64,000 nucleotides of DNA, taken from the NCBI GenBank assembly GCA_030142905.1, contig JASJOG010000347.1:62001-126000 (forward strand), in the 5' to 3' direction. The DNA is from Heliopora coerulea. Taxonomy: Eukaryota; Cnidaria; Anthozoa; Scleralcyonacea; Helioporidae. Positions 20,883-33,450 of this stretch are shown here, one piece after another (position 1 is the first letter of the stretch; every line of letters starts with the position of its first letter). The notes beneath the pieces were generated by a model, which worked only from the letters and a program-made list of their open reading frames with translations, was not told the origin of the DNA and did not search any database. The position numbers and the translations under genes were made by a program.

Positions 20883-23800
20883 AATGAGTCATGTGAGCAG
20901 CAGCTGTACAAAGGCTACAGTGCAATTCCATAGAACTATTGAAAATACTGATCATACATGTTGTGAAAATTCTGATTTATTCCACACTATCCTAAACACT
21001 GTAATGTGGAACCAAGTATACAAACAAAAGACAAAGAAAAGATTCTGCCAAGTGGTAATTAAACTCCAAGGTAATTTCAACAGGGTAGAATATTTCATTG
21101 AATATTTGACTTTTGTAATTATTTCCACCTGACAACAAAGAGAATATGTTGTCAGTCAAAAAAAAATTGTAAAGGTAAGCCAGATTTCATCTGGGTGGAT
21201 TGTTCTGCAGTTGGAGAATTAATCCATTAAGCAGATGCCTGAATTTGCTGAATAAAATTTTAAAGTGCAACCTTACCCCCCTAATGAGCTCAGCATTGAT
21301 TTAATTGATAGAATGAAACTGGTCTGTGCTTCACTAGTTATGTCATCTCTCCAGCATTCACAGGTTTGACATATGGATTTAATTCACATATCATTCCAAA
21401 AGCTTTTAAAGCAACATGCTTTCATGCACTACTGGTAGATATTGGGGTAGTGAATGTGTGATTCAAGTCCAGCCTAAAAATACTCCAGTCAAACTTTGTC
21501 ATTAGTGCTTTGAAATTGAAGTCACCTTTGCATTTAAAACTTTGATAGAAACAATATTAGTTTTATTAATTTGTTATTTATTTACATATAATTTTCTATA
21601 CAGGATAAAATTTGCTTAAAGTAAAAACTGCTTTTATCACTAAGAATTAAATTCCCAAGAATGTTACATTAAATATTACAGGATTATAAAACCTAGAAAT
21701 GTAACAACATACTTGTACAATAAAATTATACTACAAAAATATTTTACATGATCAATGTTATCTTGGTTTATTTTACAAACTATTTCTACAGGTAAATTGC
21801 ACCAATAAAAGAAATATTTCATATTCACTTTTGATACAAGGTAATCAGAGCACGTATATAATTACAATTTCTGGTCTGCTTTTCATTTCCTTTCAATTTC
21901 TTTTAAATTGTCCGATGTCCTTATTAGTTTACGACTTTACATGCCTTTACTTTATTCACAGGGACTGTTGACAGGAGCTCTTGATGTTTTTTCCCTCAGG
22001 AAAGATTACTTCTGTTGAAGGGTAATCTGTTTTTTCCTCTTTATTAAATCTTATTAACAATAAGTGCTACTTACATGTGTAAAACATTGGAAATAAAGAA
22101 CAAAAATTAATTTAATTTTGATAGCAACAATCAAAAGGCAAAAAGTGAAGAAAGGTAACATAACAGCAGGTCTGAATGAGACCAAAGTGACACAAGAAAG
22201 AAAGACAAAAACTGTGAAAGTGGTGCCAATTTTGCATGGACATTTAAAGGTTTCATGTTGGTGACCAAGGTAGTTCCAATTCTGAAGAACAGCTGCCCAT
22301 TTTAAAGTTATCAAATGAAACAGAATGTCTGGTATATTTATGTGAAAAAAAGCCAGGGCACAAGTAATTTCTTTTGATCCTTAACCTCATAAACATTGCA
22401 AATAAAATAGAAGTGTATAACAACATTTGGGGATGGTTTTCAGCAAAATTTGGTAACAGCAACATCTTGCATTCAGAACTATCAGTAAAAATCGTTTCAT
22501 GTAAGATCTACAGAAATTGAGAAAAGAAAATGACAATTTTAATTGAAGTAACTGTTTAACACAAGTGCACCTACTGTGTGACTTCATTATTCATTGCTTC
22601 CCTCAACATACTTTCGGCATTTTCCCTTTCAATAATAATACAGTATATTGCAACTTTTTTTCTGTACTATATTTCCTATGGGTCACTATCCTTGTAGCTT
22701 TCCTGATTATTGCTACAATTGATAAGCATAAAATAAAAATGTCGTCAGTCTTTAGATTATCATTGTTTTGTATATTATCAAAATATTTTGTGGTTACCTA
22801 AAAAATAATCTCCTGTAACTATAAAATTGATTTATATGAATACTTAAATGCTTATATTTTTCTTATTGTTTTCCAGTTTGAGATAAGTCAGCAGACTCTA
22901 AAAATTGTCTGACTTAAAAAATAATAAAATCAATAAGCTATTTGTGCTAAATATGTAGGACAAGTGATGGCAACTTAATTTCCAAAACTGTCATGGAAGC
23001 AATGTGTATCCTAATCTTTCAATTTTGACAGGCAGCTCAAAGTAAATCAGCAGGTGAAACTTACAGTACACAAGTTTGGTCCACATGACTCTCACACTAT
23101 CTTTTTGTCTTTCAGAAGTGAATTCTTCATGTTTTTTTTTTGTTTTTTGCCCCACAATTATATCATAAGCAGAAAGCTACTGCTATACATGGTACTGTTG
23201 CAAAAAGTCATTTTTATGCTTGTTTTCCAAGAATTCCTGCAAGACTTTATCTGCCCCTAGATTTCTTGTATCATTGGTCTCTAATAAGTATCAGGTGTAG
23301 ATGTGACAGAGCAAGGCAAAACTTTCTGAAGGGAAAGAGAGAGATGGGACAGACTGCCATGTCCTTTCCATTCTTTCATTACTTTGCACTTACATGAATA
23401 AGAGTTGGTTATTCTAAGTGGTGGAAAAAAGTCAACTGCAGTTTTACTGGCATATCAACAAATTTCCTCTGTGCATGTGTATGTATAAATAATGTACTAT
23501 TACTGGCATACTTGTGTTAATATTATGAATACATTCATAGTGCCTAAATTAAAGAGTGTTGAAAAATTTAGATCTGTGAATGTCATATGCAATAGTAAGG
23601 GACATGGCACAGTAGCTTATGAGTACTTCTAAGGCCACAGCTAAGGAGACAAGTGTGTGCATTATTTGGAGCAATTTACGTTATTATGTTAACTTGGTTG
23701 GACAATCCAATGTTGCAAATGAATCTACCAAACTCAAGACTGAGTTTTAGGCCAGTGTATCCAAGACCAGATCAGCTGTGTTGAGTTGAACCAAATTCCT

Positions 23801-25840
23801 GTCCCATCAGTAACAGTTCCAGTAAACAGTGTCAGTATGTAGTTTTATATACCATAGTAAGTATCAGAATGGTTATTAACTGTTGTTGAAAGAGAAATAT
23901 TTACTTTCAACAAATGTAATTTATCAAAAAAAACCCCTATAAATGATGATTATCCAACACTTTTAACTTGTTAACTTTCAACTGAAACACAAGCAGAGTT
24001 AGGTATTTTGAGATTGACTAGTTCAACAGAATCCTCATATGCAAAAGATCAAGTCCACATAGAATTCAAAGCTTTTGTGTCAGTCTGATAAAAGTGGGCT
24101 TAAGTCCAAACTCAAGAGATTCAACTGTTAGAATGCCTGACCAGAATGCTTTGGGTATGAGCTCTAACAAAGCCTTCAAGACAAGGGCTTGGATTATGTT
24201 TCAGAAGTGTAAGTCATCACATGTTACCAATGATAAGGAGGTCAAAATACAGAACAGTTTGAGCCAATCTATTGCTGTATGTATGGTGCTGAAATATGTC
24301 ATGGGGTGACTCATGTTTTCATGCTTTATTTAGCATTCTGTGAAATACAGCATGTTTCAAATATTAACAGTCAAATTAAAACTTTGGGCAAAAGGTCTGC
24401 AAATAGTGGTTGGTGTCAATCATGCCACTTACTGAATTTTAAAACATTCCAAACTGATGTTCAGAGTTTATGAGCTTTGTGAGCTTTCATGATTGAATAA
24501 GTTGAACAATTGAAATTTAAAAAAAAAAGGCCTCTGTCCCATGTGTTCTTGAGTGAAGTGTAAGTCTTCAACAAGCTCAAGTTGAGTGCTGAAACCTTAT
24601 GACTTTTAAAGAAATTAATTCAAATTAATGCATTTGGCAATATATCAAAAAAATTTGTTCCAATGGCAACCATCTTTTCACAGTGCAGCATTGAATTTTA
24701 ATATTTATGAGTTTTTCAATTTCAAGTTAATAAGAAAAGTGTAGCCAAGCTCCTTGGCATCTTAGATGAAACTCTTCAGAAGGTGCATTTTAATGCATAG
24801 CATCCTTCAGTTTAACAATAAAGTTCTTGTTTTTCCTGTATGGGTTGTTTTAGCTTGTTAAATGTTTGTGCCAATTATTTGTAGATGTTGTTCAAAGAAT
24901 AAAGCAAACTAAGTAATTTATAATATTGTCAGTTAACCAATAATATTTTCTTTATACAGGAACCTCAACTCAGAGTATTTTTTTGAGAAACATTTTGTAT
25001 CTAGTTCTTTGACTATTTGATAAAGTCACTTTGACAGAAAATAGAGGATTTACCAAACCTAAAAAATTCTATTCAATATGTTTAGAGATCATTTGAAATG
25101 GTTTTTGCCAGCTGATCTCATGGTCAGTAATTCTTACAAAGTCTGCTGATTTTCAGTCCAGTCTGATGTGATATTAGCTTCATGCTTCTTGATAAATGTT
25201 AGCAGCCAATGCCTTTGTAGTACAGGTATATTGGTACATAGTCTGGATGTGCCTATGCATTAACAGGAGCTTAATCTACAATATCACTATCAGCAGGCTA
25301 AAAAGTTCAGTTGTGATTCAGCAATGGAAGAATAGGCTTTCTCCATCTTCCTGAGTTGAAAACAGTAAGGCATAATATTATTTCATTAATTTCAAACCTT
25401 CATTTCAAAAGCTACGAAAGACATCAAGCCATTATGAGTAAAATCTTCATGTGTAACAGCAGCCTAGGAAAACAACTAAAAGCCAGTTTGGGGGCTACTA
25501 AGCAAATTAAAAGTACATACATTATTTCATAATACAGGTAGTTTGATCTGATGTTTTGCCAATAGTGCACAATATTGACCTAGCACAATCCAAATCATTT
25601 TGATCTCTAAATATATTATATGCACTTGGTTAAGATAAAGTAAACTGCTACTTTTCAATCATGACATTGGACTAGCTCTCAAAGCCAATTTTGCAGATAA
25701 AAAGAAAGTTTGGATGCCCAGATACAATTATTCAATAAAGTTGAGGATAAACATTCTGTATGATACTTGAATTCTTAAAAATTTACAGTCAACAAACATA
25801 ACAACAAGTTACCCATAGAAAACTATTAGCAAAAGTAACA
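20883..25840. other. AT-rich intergenic region, no supported gene
   Basis: About 5 kb between convergent ICMT and oxidoreductase copy 1. It contains only short AT-driven open frames without splice support or recognisable motifs. One partial dispersed-repeat unit lies at about 21205-21295 (AATCCATTAAGCAGA ... CTAATGAGCTCAG). Confidence 0.6.
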
Positions 25841-26523
25841 TTAATTCACAGAAACAGCCTGTCCAGAGGCAAGAGATTTTTCACAAGCTTTGACAATTTC
25901 ACAAGCCAGTAGCGTTGACTCTTTAGTAATACCTACCATACATTTACCTTCAATGACATCCAAGAAATGCTCCAATACACCCAAATATGCTTCAGCATAT
26001 CTCTCTGGAAATGAGTGACAAATTGGACCTGTTGATGACCCACTCGGCCCTGAGAACTCAACATTGTTTGGCTTGTAGTTATGTTGAACCAGCATACCCT
26101 TTTCACCAAACACTTCTATCCGTTGATCATACCCAAAGGAACAAAATCTTGATATGTCAATCAGGCCAATCCCACCACTTGGAAATTTTAGCACAATTGC
26201 CAAACTATCAACATCATTCATGTCACCAATTTCTTTGATGAAGCTGTGTGCAGTTGTGTACACAGTTGCTGGTTTCTCTCCAACAATCCAGCTCAATACA
26301 TCAATATCATGGACTGCACAATCTTGGTATATACCATGAGATGTTTTCAAGTAGCTTAGTGGAGGAAGAGGGGAGTCTCGGCTGGTCAGTTTAGTTATCT
26401 GCACTTGACCAACTTCACCAGATTTTATTCGGTTGCGTATAGTTTGCAAACCAGGGTCAAAGCGTCGATTGAAGCTGCATATTAAAGGCAGGTTACGGTA
26501 CTTTGCTTCATCATAACATCTAG
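25841..26523 (-). CDS. Oxidoreductase paralogue 1, exon 2 (substrate domain)
   Basis: Encodes CSFNRRFDPGL, GEVGQVQ, the HDID catalytic loop, TTAHSFIKEIGDMNDVD and the C-terminal sheet. Stop at 25841. 683 nt, identical in length to the second exon of paralogue 2. Confidence 0.9.
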
Positions 26524-28123
26524 CTGAAAATGAACATCATGAAATGCTTTTTAATAGATTATAATTAACAACACACATTGCTTCTAATGTTGCTACTGTT
26601 CTTTCATATCATACAAAACATTTACAAGCAACACTGCAACAACCGCTTAGTCTTATACTATGCTTCAAAACATAAATTAACCAATATTCAAGCAGGTTTA
26701 ATAGAAAACAGTTTTACTGAACATATTGTTTAAACTTAAATTGCTAAATCACTTAAAAATGAAACTCCCATTCTTTGTATAATGATTGACAGTAAATCCA
26801 TATAAAACATCACTTAACAAAAGAACTAATATGCAATTACCATAATCAAAGTTCTACATTCTATACAAACTCTACAAGTGCACGCAAGTTACCTGTGTTT
26901 TTGCTGGTTACTTGCTAAGATAGGAACATGTGCTTGGTGAGCAGGGGTTTCATTTTAAACTTCTTTTAAACATAACTAACCTAATTGATGTGAGCTGGCT
27001 ACAATCACTAGCAATGCAGCCTGATGTCTACTTGATCATTTCCACCACCTCAAGTGTCAGGATTACTAGGTTGGAACCTGCTGGTAATCCAGCAATAAAA
27101 CTACCACAATCCCTGTGGTTGACAAGATCAGGAAACCCTCTAGGTGCCATGAAAATCATTATCTTCATATCTGATCTTCTCAACTGATGACATTTTTTTA
27201 CAACCTTACAAACTGTTAGAATATTTAACACAAGAATGGTTTTAAATTCCATAATGATTAGTCTAATCAATTCCTGACAAACCAAAATCTAACATTAAAA
27301 CTCCACTCCCACCACGTCGGTGCTTAATCATTTCCGTTTAAGTTCCCCCAGGCGGAAAACAAATGACGTCATATGGGGGGCGGGACCTAGGCGCGTCCTG
27401 TAATATTTAAACACAAGAAAAAGTGCTTTATCGGATTTTATGCTACGTTAATTTGTGAAGAAAATTTTAAAATTTTTGTTATCTAAAGAGCAAGAATTTG
27501 AAGAGAGAAGTAAACGTGTTTTTAATATTTTTAAAGACATGACACGGTTGTGATTTTTCGGTGCATTTCCCTCATGAATTATTAAATCATTTTTGAAGAT
27601 TTTTTTAAAGCCTATCAGTGACGTAGATTTCGTCTTTAGACGTATCGACTTCTATACCTCTGGTTTACACAACTATGATAGGTTCGATGTAGAAAACACA
27701 AGGACCAAAAAACGCTGTCAAAACTACCCGTTTTCAAACGAGATATTCTAGTCTTATCAGCTATTTTTTTCCCTAAGTAATTAACGACTTACCAATAGCT
27801 TCTACGCTGTTAGCCAGAGGTTTTTCACACATTACAGCTTTCTGGGCTCTTAAACAAGCCATAACCAAGTTTTCGTGAGTTTCTGTTGGTGTGGCTATAA
27901 CACAAGCTGTAACGGAGGGATCATTCAAAACCATGTCGACGTCATTCGTTTGAATCGCTTTCGTGCTAGTCAAACGATAATCAGAAATCAGCTGCTCAGC
28001 AATGGCCACGTTCTCTTCGACCAAGTACCTCAAGTCAATTCGCGCATTTTTAACAGCGTTCTTGAAATGAATTTTGCCAGCTCTACCAAGACCCATCAAA
28101 GCTAAACCAACGTGTCCACCCAT
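25841..28123 (-). CDS. Gfo/Idh/MocA oxidoreductase, inositol 2-dehydrogenase-like (paralogue 1)
   Basis: Soluble NAD(P)-dependent dehydrogenase of the Gfo/Idh/MocA family, closest in pattern to inositol 2-dehydrogenase (myo-inositol to scyllo-inosose). Exons 27793-28123 and 25841-26523 join in phase 1 (GTAAGT donor, CATTTTCAG acceptor) and give 337 residues, a typical length. The Rossmann motif GLGRAGKIHF lies at the N-terminus. The catalytic Lys sits in MCEKPLANS and the DxxxH pair in QDCAVHDID. Start is the ATG at 28123; the upstream in-frame extension has no earlier ATG near. The substrate is inferred. A second copy with the same structure lies 8 kb upstream on the same strand. Confidence 0.9.
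27793..28123 (-). CDS. Oxidoreductase paralogue 1, exon 1 (NAD-binding)
   Basis: Encodes MGGHVGLALMGLGRAG and the rest of the Rossmann fold through the EKPLANS catalytic-lysine motif. 331 nt, phase 1 exit. Confidence 0.9.
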
Positions 28124-29578
28124 GATGGCTATGAGGAGAATATGAGGAATACTTCCTTTTGGTCTTTCCTTTGTTTTTATACGTATGATTGATTTCTTTG
28201 TGCAGTTCAAGCTGCAAACAAGTTTAAGACAGGTTTAATACCGAAAATGCTTGATTACGATTTCCGCCAAAGTTATACCGATTTCTCTGAATCGAAATCC
28301 AACAACTGATTTCGTTAAAACAGCATTAAAAGTCAGCAAAATACAATCCTTCAGTATGAGTTTCCACATAACGTTTTCTCACCAGATGATTAACGACGAA
28401 CGTCACGTACGATCATATGATAGGATGTCGCTAGAACTGCCCGAAACAGGTATTTTGCAGTGTTAATAGATTCCATCACTCAAAAGGCGACAAGTCGATT
28501 TTCGTTAGTATTTAATATTGGTAAATCATGTGAATTCAAATAGCGGTATTGGTCAACTTATACTATTTAGACTGCTCTTAACCAATCTATTCAACTTTTT
28601 CGGGTCCATTCAAGGAACTTTTCCATTCTTAAAGGCAGACCCGGATTATAAAACAAACTCTATAGACCAAGAAAGTGTACTCGCCCTGCAGTCAATTGCT
28701 CTTATGAAGGTCAGGGTGGCTCAGAGAAACGCCTTACAGGTTACTCATTCAAAAGAAAATTATTTACTAAATCCTACAATTTGGTACTTTAGTCTACCTA
28801 TCAATTTATTTCAAGAGTGGTCCGGCTAAATTAGTATTTTGCACCATGCAAAACATGGTGTTTGTACTCTGTAGGAACCACCCTGGGGATCTGTAATAAA
28901 GTAAAACGTTCTGACTACAGTGAACAAATACATTAACGTTATCAAAATACATAAAAATAAACCATTCAGAGAAGAACTTAAAGTGATGGGTCTAAACTCT
29001 TTCAGATCAACGAGTATAAAAATAGATCACGATGCCAAATATCACATCTTATACCTATACAAATAGCTTTGAGCAGCGATGTTATCGTGTGAATAATAAT
29101 CGCAAACACCGTAACAATTCCATAATGATGGACCATAGTTCTTTTACCAAAAGCTTTAAACGTGAAAGAAAAAATAAAATTAAAACCTGAAAAAAAATTG
29201 ACTTTAAAGAAAATGAAATTCACAATGAATCAGAGAAATTGTATGACGCGTTTCGCAAAACGACTGCTAACTTGAAATTTGAAAATGAACCTGTTTCCAT
29301 ATTCTACAACCAACTGGGTGATGACGTAAACTTGGGAGGTGCATGACGCATGAAAACAAGGCGATGTTAAAAACAAAATTCTTTTTGCCGAAAATCCGGA
29401 AAATTATCTTTAAGGTGCTCTCTGTATGCTAACCAAGCTACACACAGCACTCAAGTGAGCTTGCCTAATTTGTTTGACGAAGGTCTGACTACGACCACGA
29501 AGATGCCCAAAATGTAAATTTGCAAAACAGGGTTGGCAAAAACCGGTAACACAATGTTCCATATTCGCTGATAAAGTA
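28124..29578. other. Upstream of oxidoreductase 1; no gene seen
   Basis: Presumed promoter next to 28123, then non-coding sequence. A plus-strand open frame at 28518-28829 lacks any recognisable motif or splice signals and is not supported. Confidence 0.5.
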
Positions 29579-30280
29579 CAGTCCAATCTCCATGAGCGAC
29601 CACCTCCATTAGGCGACCACTTTGTGATTAACCATTTGTTTTGCGAGTCAAACACTGAAAATAATACCTCTATTAGGCGACCAGCCACTCTATTTTCGCT
29701 TAAGCGACCGCGACCACTTTTTGCCCGGATTGTTTGATATTTTCCTTAGTTTTTTACCTCCTTTGAACGACCACGCGGGTGGATTGATAGAATGATAGAC
29801 TAATAATGTTACACAATTTGATCATATTACTGGTGATGATCATAGGTGATGACAGCTCTTACAGGGTAAACTTTGCCGTACCGTTGAAAGCGCGCTTTTT
29901 ATCGCGTTTGAGTTGACTGCCTTAAAAGTAGTCCGCGCCGTTTTATAGACACGTGAAAGCGTTCATGCTTAACTTCATTTACGTTCATGATCTGATCTAA
30001 TTTATGAAGCGCTGCTTCCACTTTGTCGGTTGTATACAGTGCAGTTCATTATTATGTGCCTAATTGAATTAACCAAATACACCGGTGCAGCAGCGTATAT
30101 AGCAATTTCTGGAGGTTGGGCGAGATTTGAAAAATTTCCGACAAGAGTTAGCCTAAATCGGGTTACCTGAACAAACGGCAAACGCATTTTTAGTGTTAAT
30201 CAACGATGTAATTGTGGAAGCTTGGTTATTATGTTCTTAATACGCACGCTCTCAAGCTGTTCTCTCAGAAAAACTTTCTG

Positions 30281-30353
30281 AGTACCTGACGGGAATCGAA
30301 CCCGTAACCTTCTGATCGCCGGTGAGATGCTCTAACCATTGAGCTACAAAGAC
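30281..30353 (-). repeat. tRNA-like unit 1 (inverted)
   Basis: 73-nt cloverleaf-like sequence: GTCTTTG acceptor, GTAGCTCAATGGTTAGAGC D-arm, CCGGCGA anticodon loop, ACGGGTTCGATTCCCGT T-arm. Internal A and B boxes are intact. The anticodon-loop position 33 is C instead of the universal U, and the anticodon stem has a C-C mismatch, so it is a tRNA-derived repeat and not a working tRNA. Confidence 0.7.
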
Positions 30354-30561
30354 TCAGATGGTGAGCGAAGGTTAAATTTATGTACTGGTTCGTATAGATG
30401 GTAGACATATGTACTGCCAGTCTGCAAGTCTCGATATGTCGTCTATTATTTTTTGTTAGTCAATGATGTAATTGTGGAAGCTTGGTTATTATAATACTGG
30501 CAGTACATGTCTACCATCTATACGAACCAGTACATAAATTTAACCTTCGCTCACCATCTGA

Positions 30562-30634
30562 GTCGTTGTAGCTCAATGGTTAGAGCGTCTCACCGGCCAT
30601 CAGAAGGTTACGGGTTCGATTCCCGTCAGGGACT
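30562..30634 (+). repeat. tRNA-like unit 2
   Basis: Same family as unit 1, facing away from it. Acceptor GTCGTTG with one mismatch, loop CCGGCCA, T-arm perfect. Between units 1 and 2 (30354-30561) lies a palindrome with arms of about 66 bp. Confidence 0.7.
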
Positions 30635-30803
30635 CAGAACAGCTTGAGAGCGTGCGTATTAAAAACATAATTACCAAGCTACCACAAACACATCATTGAT
30701 TAACATAAAAATAGACGACATATCGAGACCAGCAGACTGGCAGTACATATGTCTACCATCTATACGAACCAGTACACAAATTTAACCTTCGCTCAATATC
30801 TGA

Positions 30804-30876
30804 GTCGTTGTAGCTCAATGGTTAGAGCGTCTCACCGGCCATCAGAAGGTTACGGGTTCGATTCCCGCCAGGGACT
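30804..30876 (+). repeat. tRNA-like unit 3
   Basis: Direct repeat of unit 2, 242 bp downstream. The T-arm has a single change (CCCGCC). The whole 242-bp period, including the flank GACTGGCAGTACATATGTC, is repeated. Confidence 0.7.
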
Positions 30877-31045
30877 CAGAACAGCTTGAGAGCGTGCGTA
30901 TTAAAAACATAATTACCAAGCTACCACAAACACATCATTGATTAACATAAAAATAGACGACATATCGAGACTAGCAGACTGGCAGTACATATGTCTACCA
31001 TCTATACGAACCAGTACACAAATTTAACCTTCGCTCACCATCTGA

Positions 31046-31118
31046 GTCTTTGTAGCTCAATGGTTAGTGCGTCTCACCGGCGATCAGAAGGTGACGGGTT
31101 CGATTCCCGTCAGGGACT
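31046..31118 (+). repeat. tRNA-like unit 4
   Basis: 242 bp after unit 3. Acceptor GTCTTTG pairs fully if G-U pairs are allowed. The D-arm carries TTAGTGC, which breaks one D-stem pair. Confidence 0.7.
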
Positions 31119-31264
31119 CAGAAAGTTTTTATGAGAGAATAGCTTGATAGCGTGCGTATCAAGAAAAAAAATAATAGACGACATATCGAGACTTGCAGAC
31201 TGGCAGTACATGTCTACCATCTTTACGAACCAGTACATAAATTTAACCTTCGCTCACCATCTGA

Positions 31265-31337
31265 GTCTTTGTAGCTCAATGGTTAGTGCGTCTCACCGGC
31301 GATCAGAAGGTGACGGGTTCGATTCCCGTCAGGGACT
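31265..31337 (+). repeat. tRNA-like unit 5
   Basis: 219 bp after unit 4 and almost identical to it. Last unit of the array; the flank AGAACAGCTTGAAAGCGTCC follows it as in the other units. Confidence 0.7.
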
Positions 31338-31458
31338 CAGAACGTTTTCTGAGAGAACAGCTTGAAAGCGTCCGTATTAAGAGCATTTTTAGTAGTCATT
31401 TAGAGTTGAGAATTGGTAACAGCAGTCTAGCCTTCTATACACCACAAATCCGCAATGA

Positions 31459-31608
31459 AGGGAGGATCTACGTGACGAAATTTTAGAAGACGGTGATGAC
31501 GACACTGCAATGGAAGTTGAGGACGATGACAACGCCGCCCCTCAATTTGTGCCTGCTATTACTACTTTCAGGCACGTTTCAGTTAAATTTGCTTTGTTGA
31601 ATTTCTAA
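31459..31608 (+). pseudogene. Possible pogo-type transposase C-terminal remnant
   Basis: About 50 codons, acidic (EDGDDDTAMEVEDDDN), ending VKFALLNF and a stop. Placed just inside the right terminal repeat, where this part of a transposase is expected. The assignment is by position and composition only. Confidence 0.35.
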
Positions 31609-31774
31609 CACATTGAACAGGTATTGTTTAAGAAAAATGTGTCTAAATTAACGCCAGTCCCTATTAAACACTAATAGCAATGATGGTTTTGGCTTGTTTT
31701 GCTTCGTTCTGGGCCTCTTTTTTATGACCACTTTTTCATGCAGCATGGGCAATCGTTTAATGGAGGTTCAACTG

Positions 31775-33184
31775 TAGTACGATATTTGTTGGGTGCAACA
31801 GTTTACTACAACATAAATGAAATACAAGGTCTCTCCTGATTGACTGTCATGCGTGTTCCATATCTCGATGGAGCACGGGAAAAAGCGCGGGAACACATTT
31901 CGAAAGGGAAAAATGCTTGAGAAAATTACCGAGTCAAATAACCGAGTTATTTCTTAAAATGGGTAAAAAAAAAACATGATTTTGAACCGACATTCGGGCT
32001 GGACGTCGGTGAGGAAGATGATTTGTAGCCGTTAGTAAACAAACAAAACAGCGAATCTACTCGATCAACGAAAGGTTTTGCCTCTGTCCAACGAAGAAAT
32101 GCAAACAATTTTAGCACAAAAACACTCGATGAAAAGAAAAAGAACAAAAAAATGATCTGTGGTAACATTTCAATGAAGGTAGAAGCAACGGAATACTTAA
32201 AGTAAACACAAACTGTAATGAGAAAACAAAACCCGGAAGCTATTCCTGTGACATACATCAATTTAAAGCCATAATATACAAAAACACTACATATAAAAAG
32301 AACCACATCGGAATAACTACCTAATACATTCTCTCAAACTGTCTGTTATGTTTTCACTCTTCAAAAACTTCAGCTTGCTGCACAGAAAAATACTCGCTTT
32401 GTGAACAATACGGAGGGGAAAAAAAATCGAAACCCAAGGACTTGATGATCAGCCGATGTTCAAGTGGCCAATCAAAAACGATTTCGAATTTTTGGGCTAC
32501 GTAACGAGAAACCAATTTTTAATCAGCGAAATACAGCTTGTTTTCCGTTATTTTGCGTGTGATTCTATATAAGAGAAATGGTTCATGATTCGGCGTGCTC
32601 AATCGAGTTATGGATGCACTTGGGAAATTGGGAGAGCACTCAGAAATCTAGACTTCCTCTCGGATATCGCATCAAGTAACTCTTATGTATTTCTTCGAGT
32701 TCTCCCAACCTCCCGCGTGCATCCATCACTCAACGGAGCACGACAAATCATGAATCATTTCTTTAACACAATAGATTCCGTCGTTATTTCCTTCAAGATT
32801 TGTTAGCAGCAAGGGTTGATCAGAAAATGAAATGTCGTACCGAGTTTCATTGACCTAGTTTGACCTATAGGGGAAGAACAGTCTAACGTTAATTCAGTCA
32901 TTCCTTTATTACGGCCTGGGAAAGATTTTCGTGACTGAAGTCAGGCCAGCTAACAGAGCTGCTTCATCTTTCTGCCCCTGGGGTTACGCAACCCTTTAAC
33001 GCCTTAACTTTTTTTTCTATTGTTTTCTGTTTGTTTTTGCTTTGTCCACTCGATTGTGTTTTTTTTTTCCTTTTTTTTTAGTTCAATAGATGTCCTATAT
33101 ATAGGACATCTCTATAAAAAAGAACAAAGAAATAGACAAGAGAAAAACAAAGAGAGAACAATAAACAAATTGGCCGTTAAAGGG
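31775..33184. other. Intergenic, one MITE, no gene
   Basis: Contains the inverted-repeat element at 32576-32760. Other open frames (31947-32306 minus, 33020-33241 plus) are low-complexity T-rich translations. Confidence 0.5.
32576..32760. repeat. 185-bp MITE with about 56-bp inverted arms
   Basis: Left AAATGGTTCATGATT ... CGTGCTC ... GGATGCAC ... TTGGGAGAGC is mirrored on the right with some mismatches. No coding capacity. Confidence 0.7.
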
Positions 33185-33450
33185 TTAAGCCTGGTCCACA
33201 CGAGCAACATAAGCATAAGGATAAGATCAATACGAAAATAAAGCATGATATCTCCTTTGGGACTTGCGAAGATAAAACAACAATTTTTCTTAATTTTGTC
33301 TTTTGTTCAGCTCTTGGCTTGTGCTTGGACTATGATCTTATGCTTATGACTATGAGGATCTGTATGTCGCAGGCTTGACTTCATTCCTTTGTTTTGCCTT
33401 TCATTTTGTCCTTATGTTATGCTTATGCCCACGTGTGAACCAGGCCTTAA
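33185..33450. repeat. TTAA-flanked MITE, copy 1
   Basis: Ends TTAAGCCTGGTCCACACG and inverted TTAAGGCCTGGTTCACACG. The interior (ACATAAGCATAAGG, GCATGATATCTCCT, ATGTCGCAGGCTT) is repeated at 61210-61444. TTAA flanks are typical of piggyBac-type target sites. Confidence 0.75.

Larger units (their letters stand above)
29579..31774 (+). mobile_element. pogo/Tigger-like element relic hosting a tRNA-like array
   Basis: Left end CAGTCCAATCTCCATGAGCG and inverted right end CAGTTGAACCTCCATTAAAC, each flanked by TA. A CCTCCATTAGGCGACC motif recurs just inside the left end. Near the right end an acidic open frame (31459-31608; MEVEDDD, then VPAITTF) resembles the acidic C-terminus of pogo-type transposases. 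The interior is occupied by tRNA-like repeats. Confidence 0.6.

Noticed and set aside
28124..28210. N-terminal extension of oxidoreductase 1
   Set aside because: The extension begins at a TTG; the Rossmann motif starts normally from ATG 28123, as in the paralogue.
30281..31337. Five functional tRNA genes
   Set aside because: C at position 33, a mismatch in the anticodon stem and acceptor mismatches in several units; repeated flanks point to a repeat family.
30215..31385. CRISPR-like array
   Set aside because: Period of about 242 bp, repeats include a tRNA-like fold, spacers are not unique, and the genome is eukaryotic.
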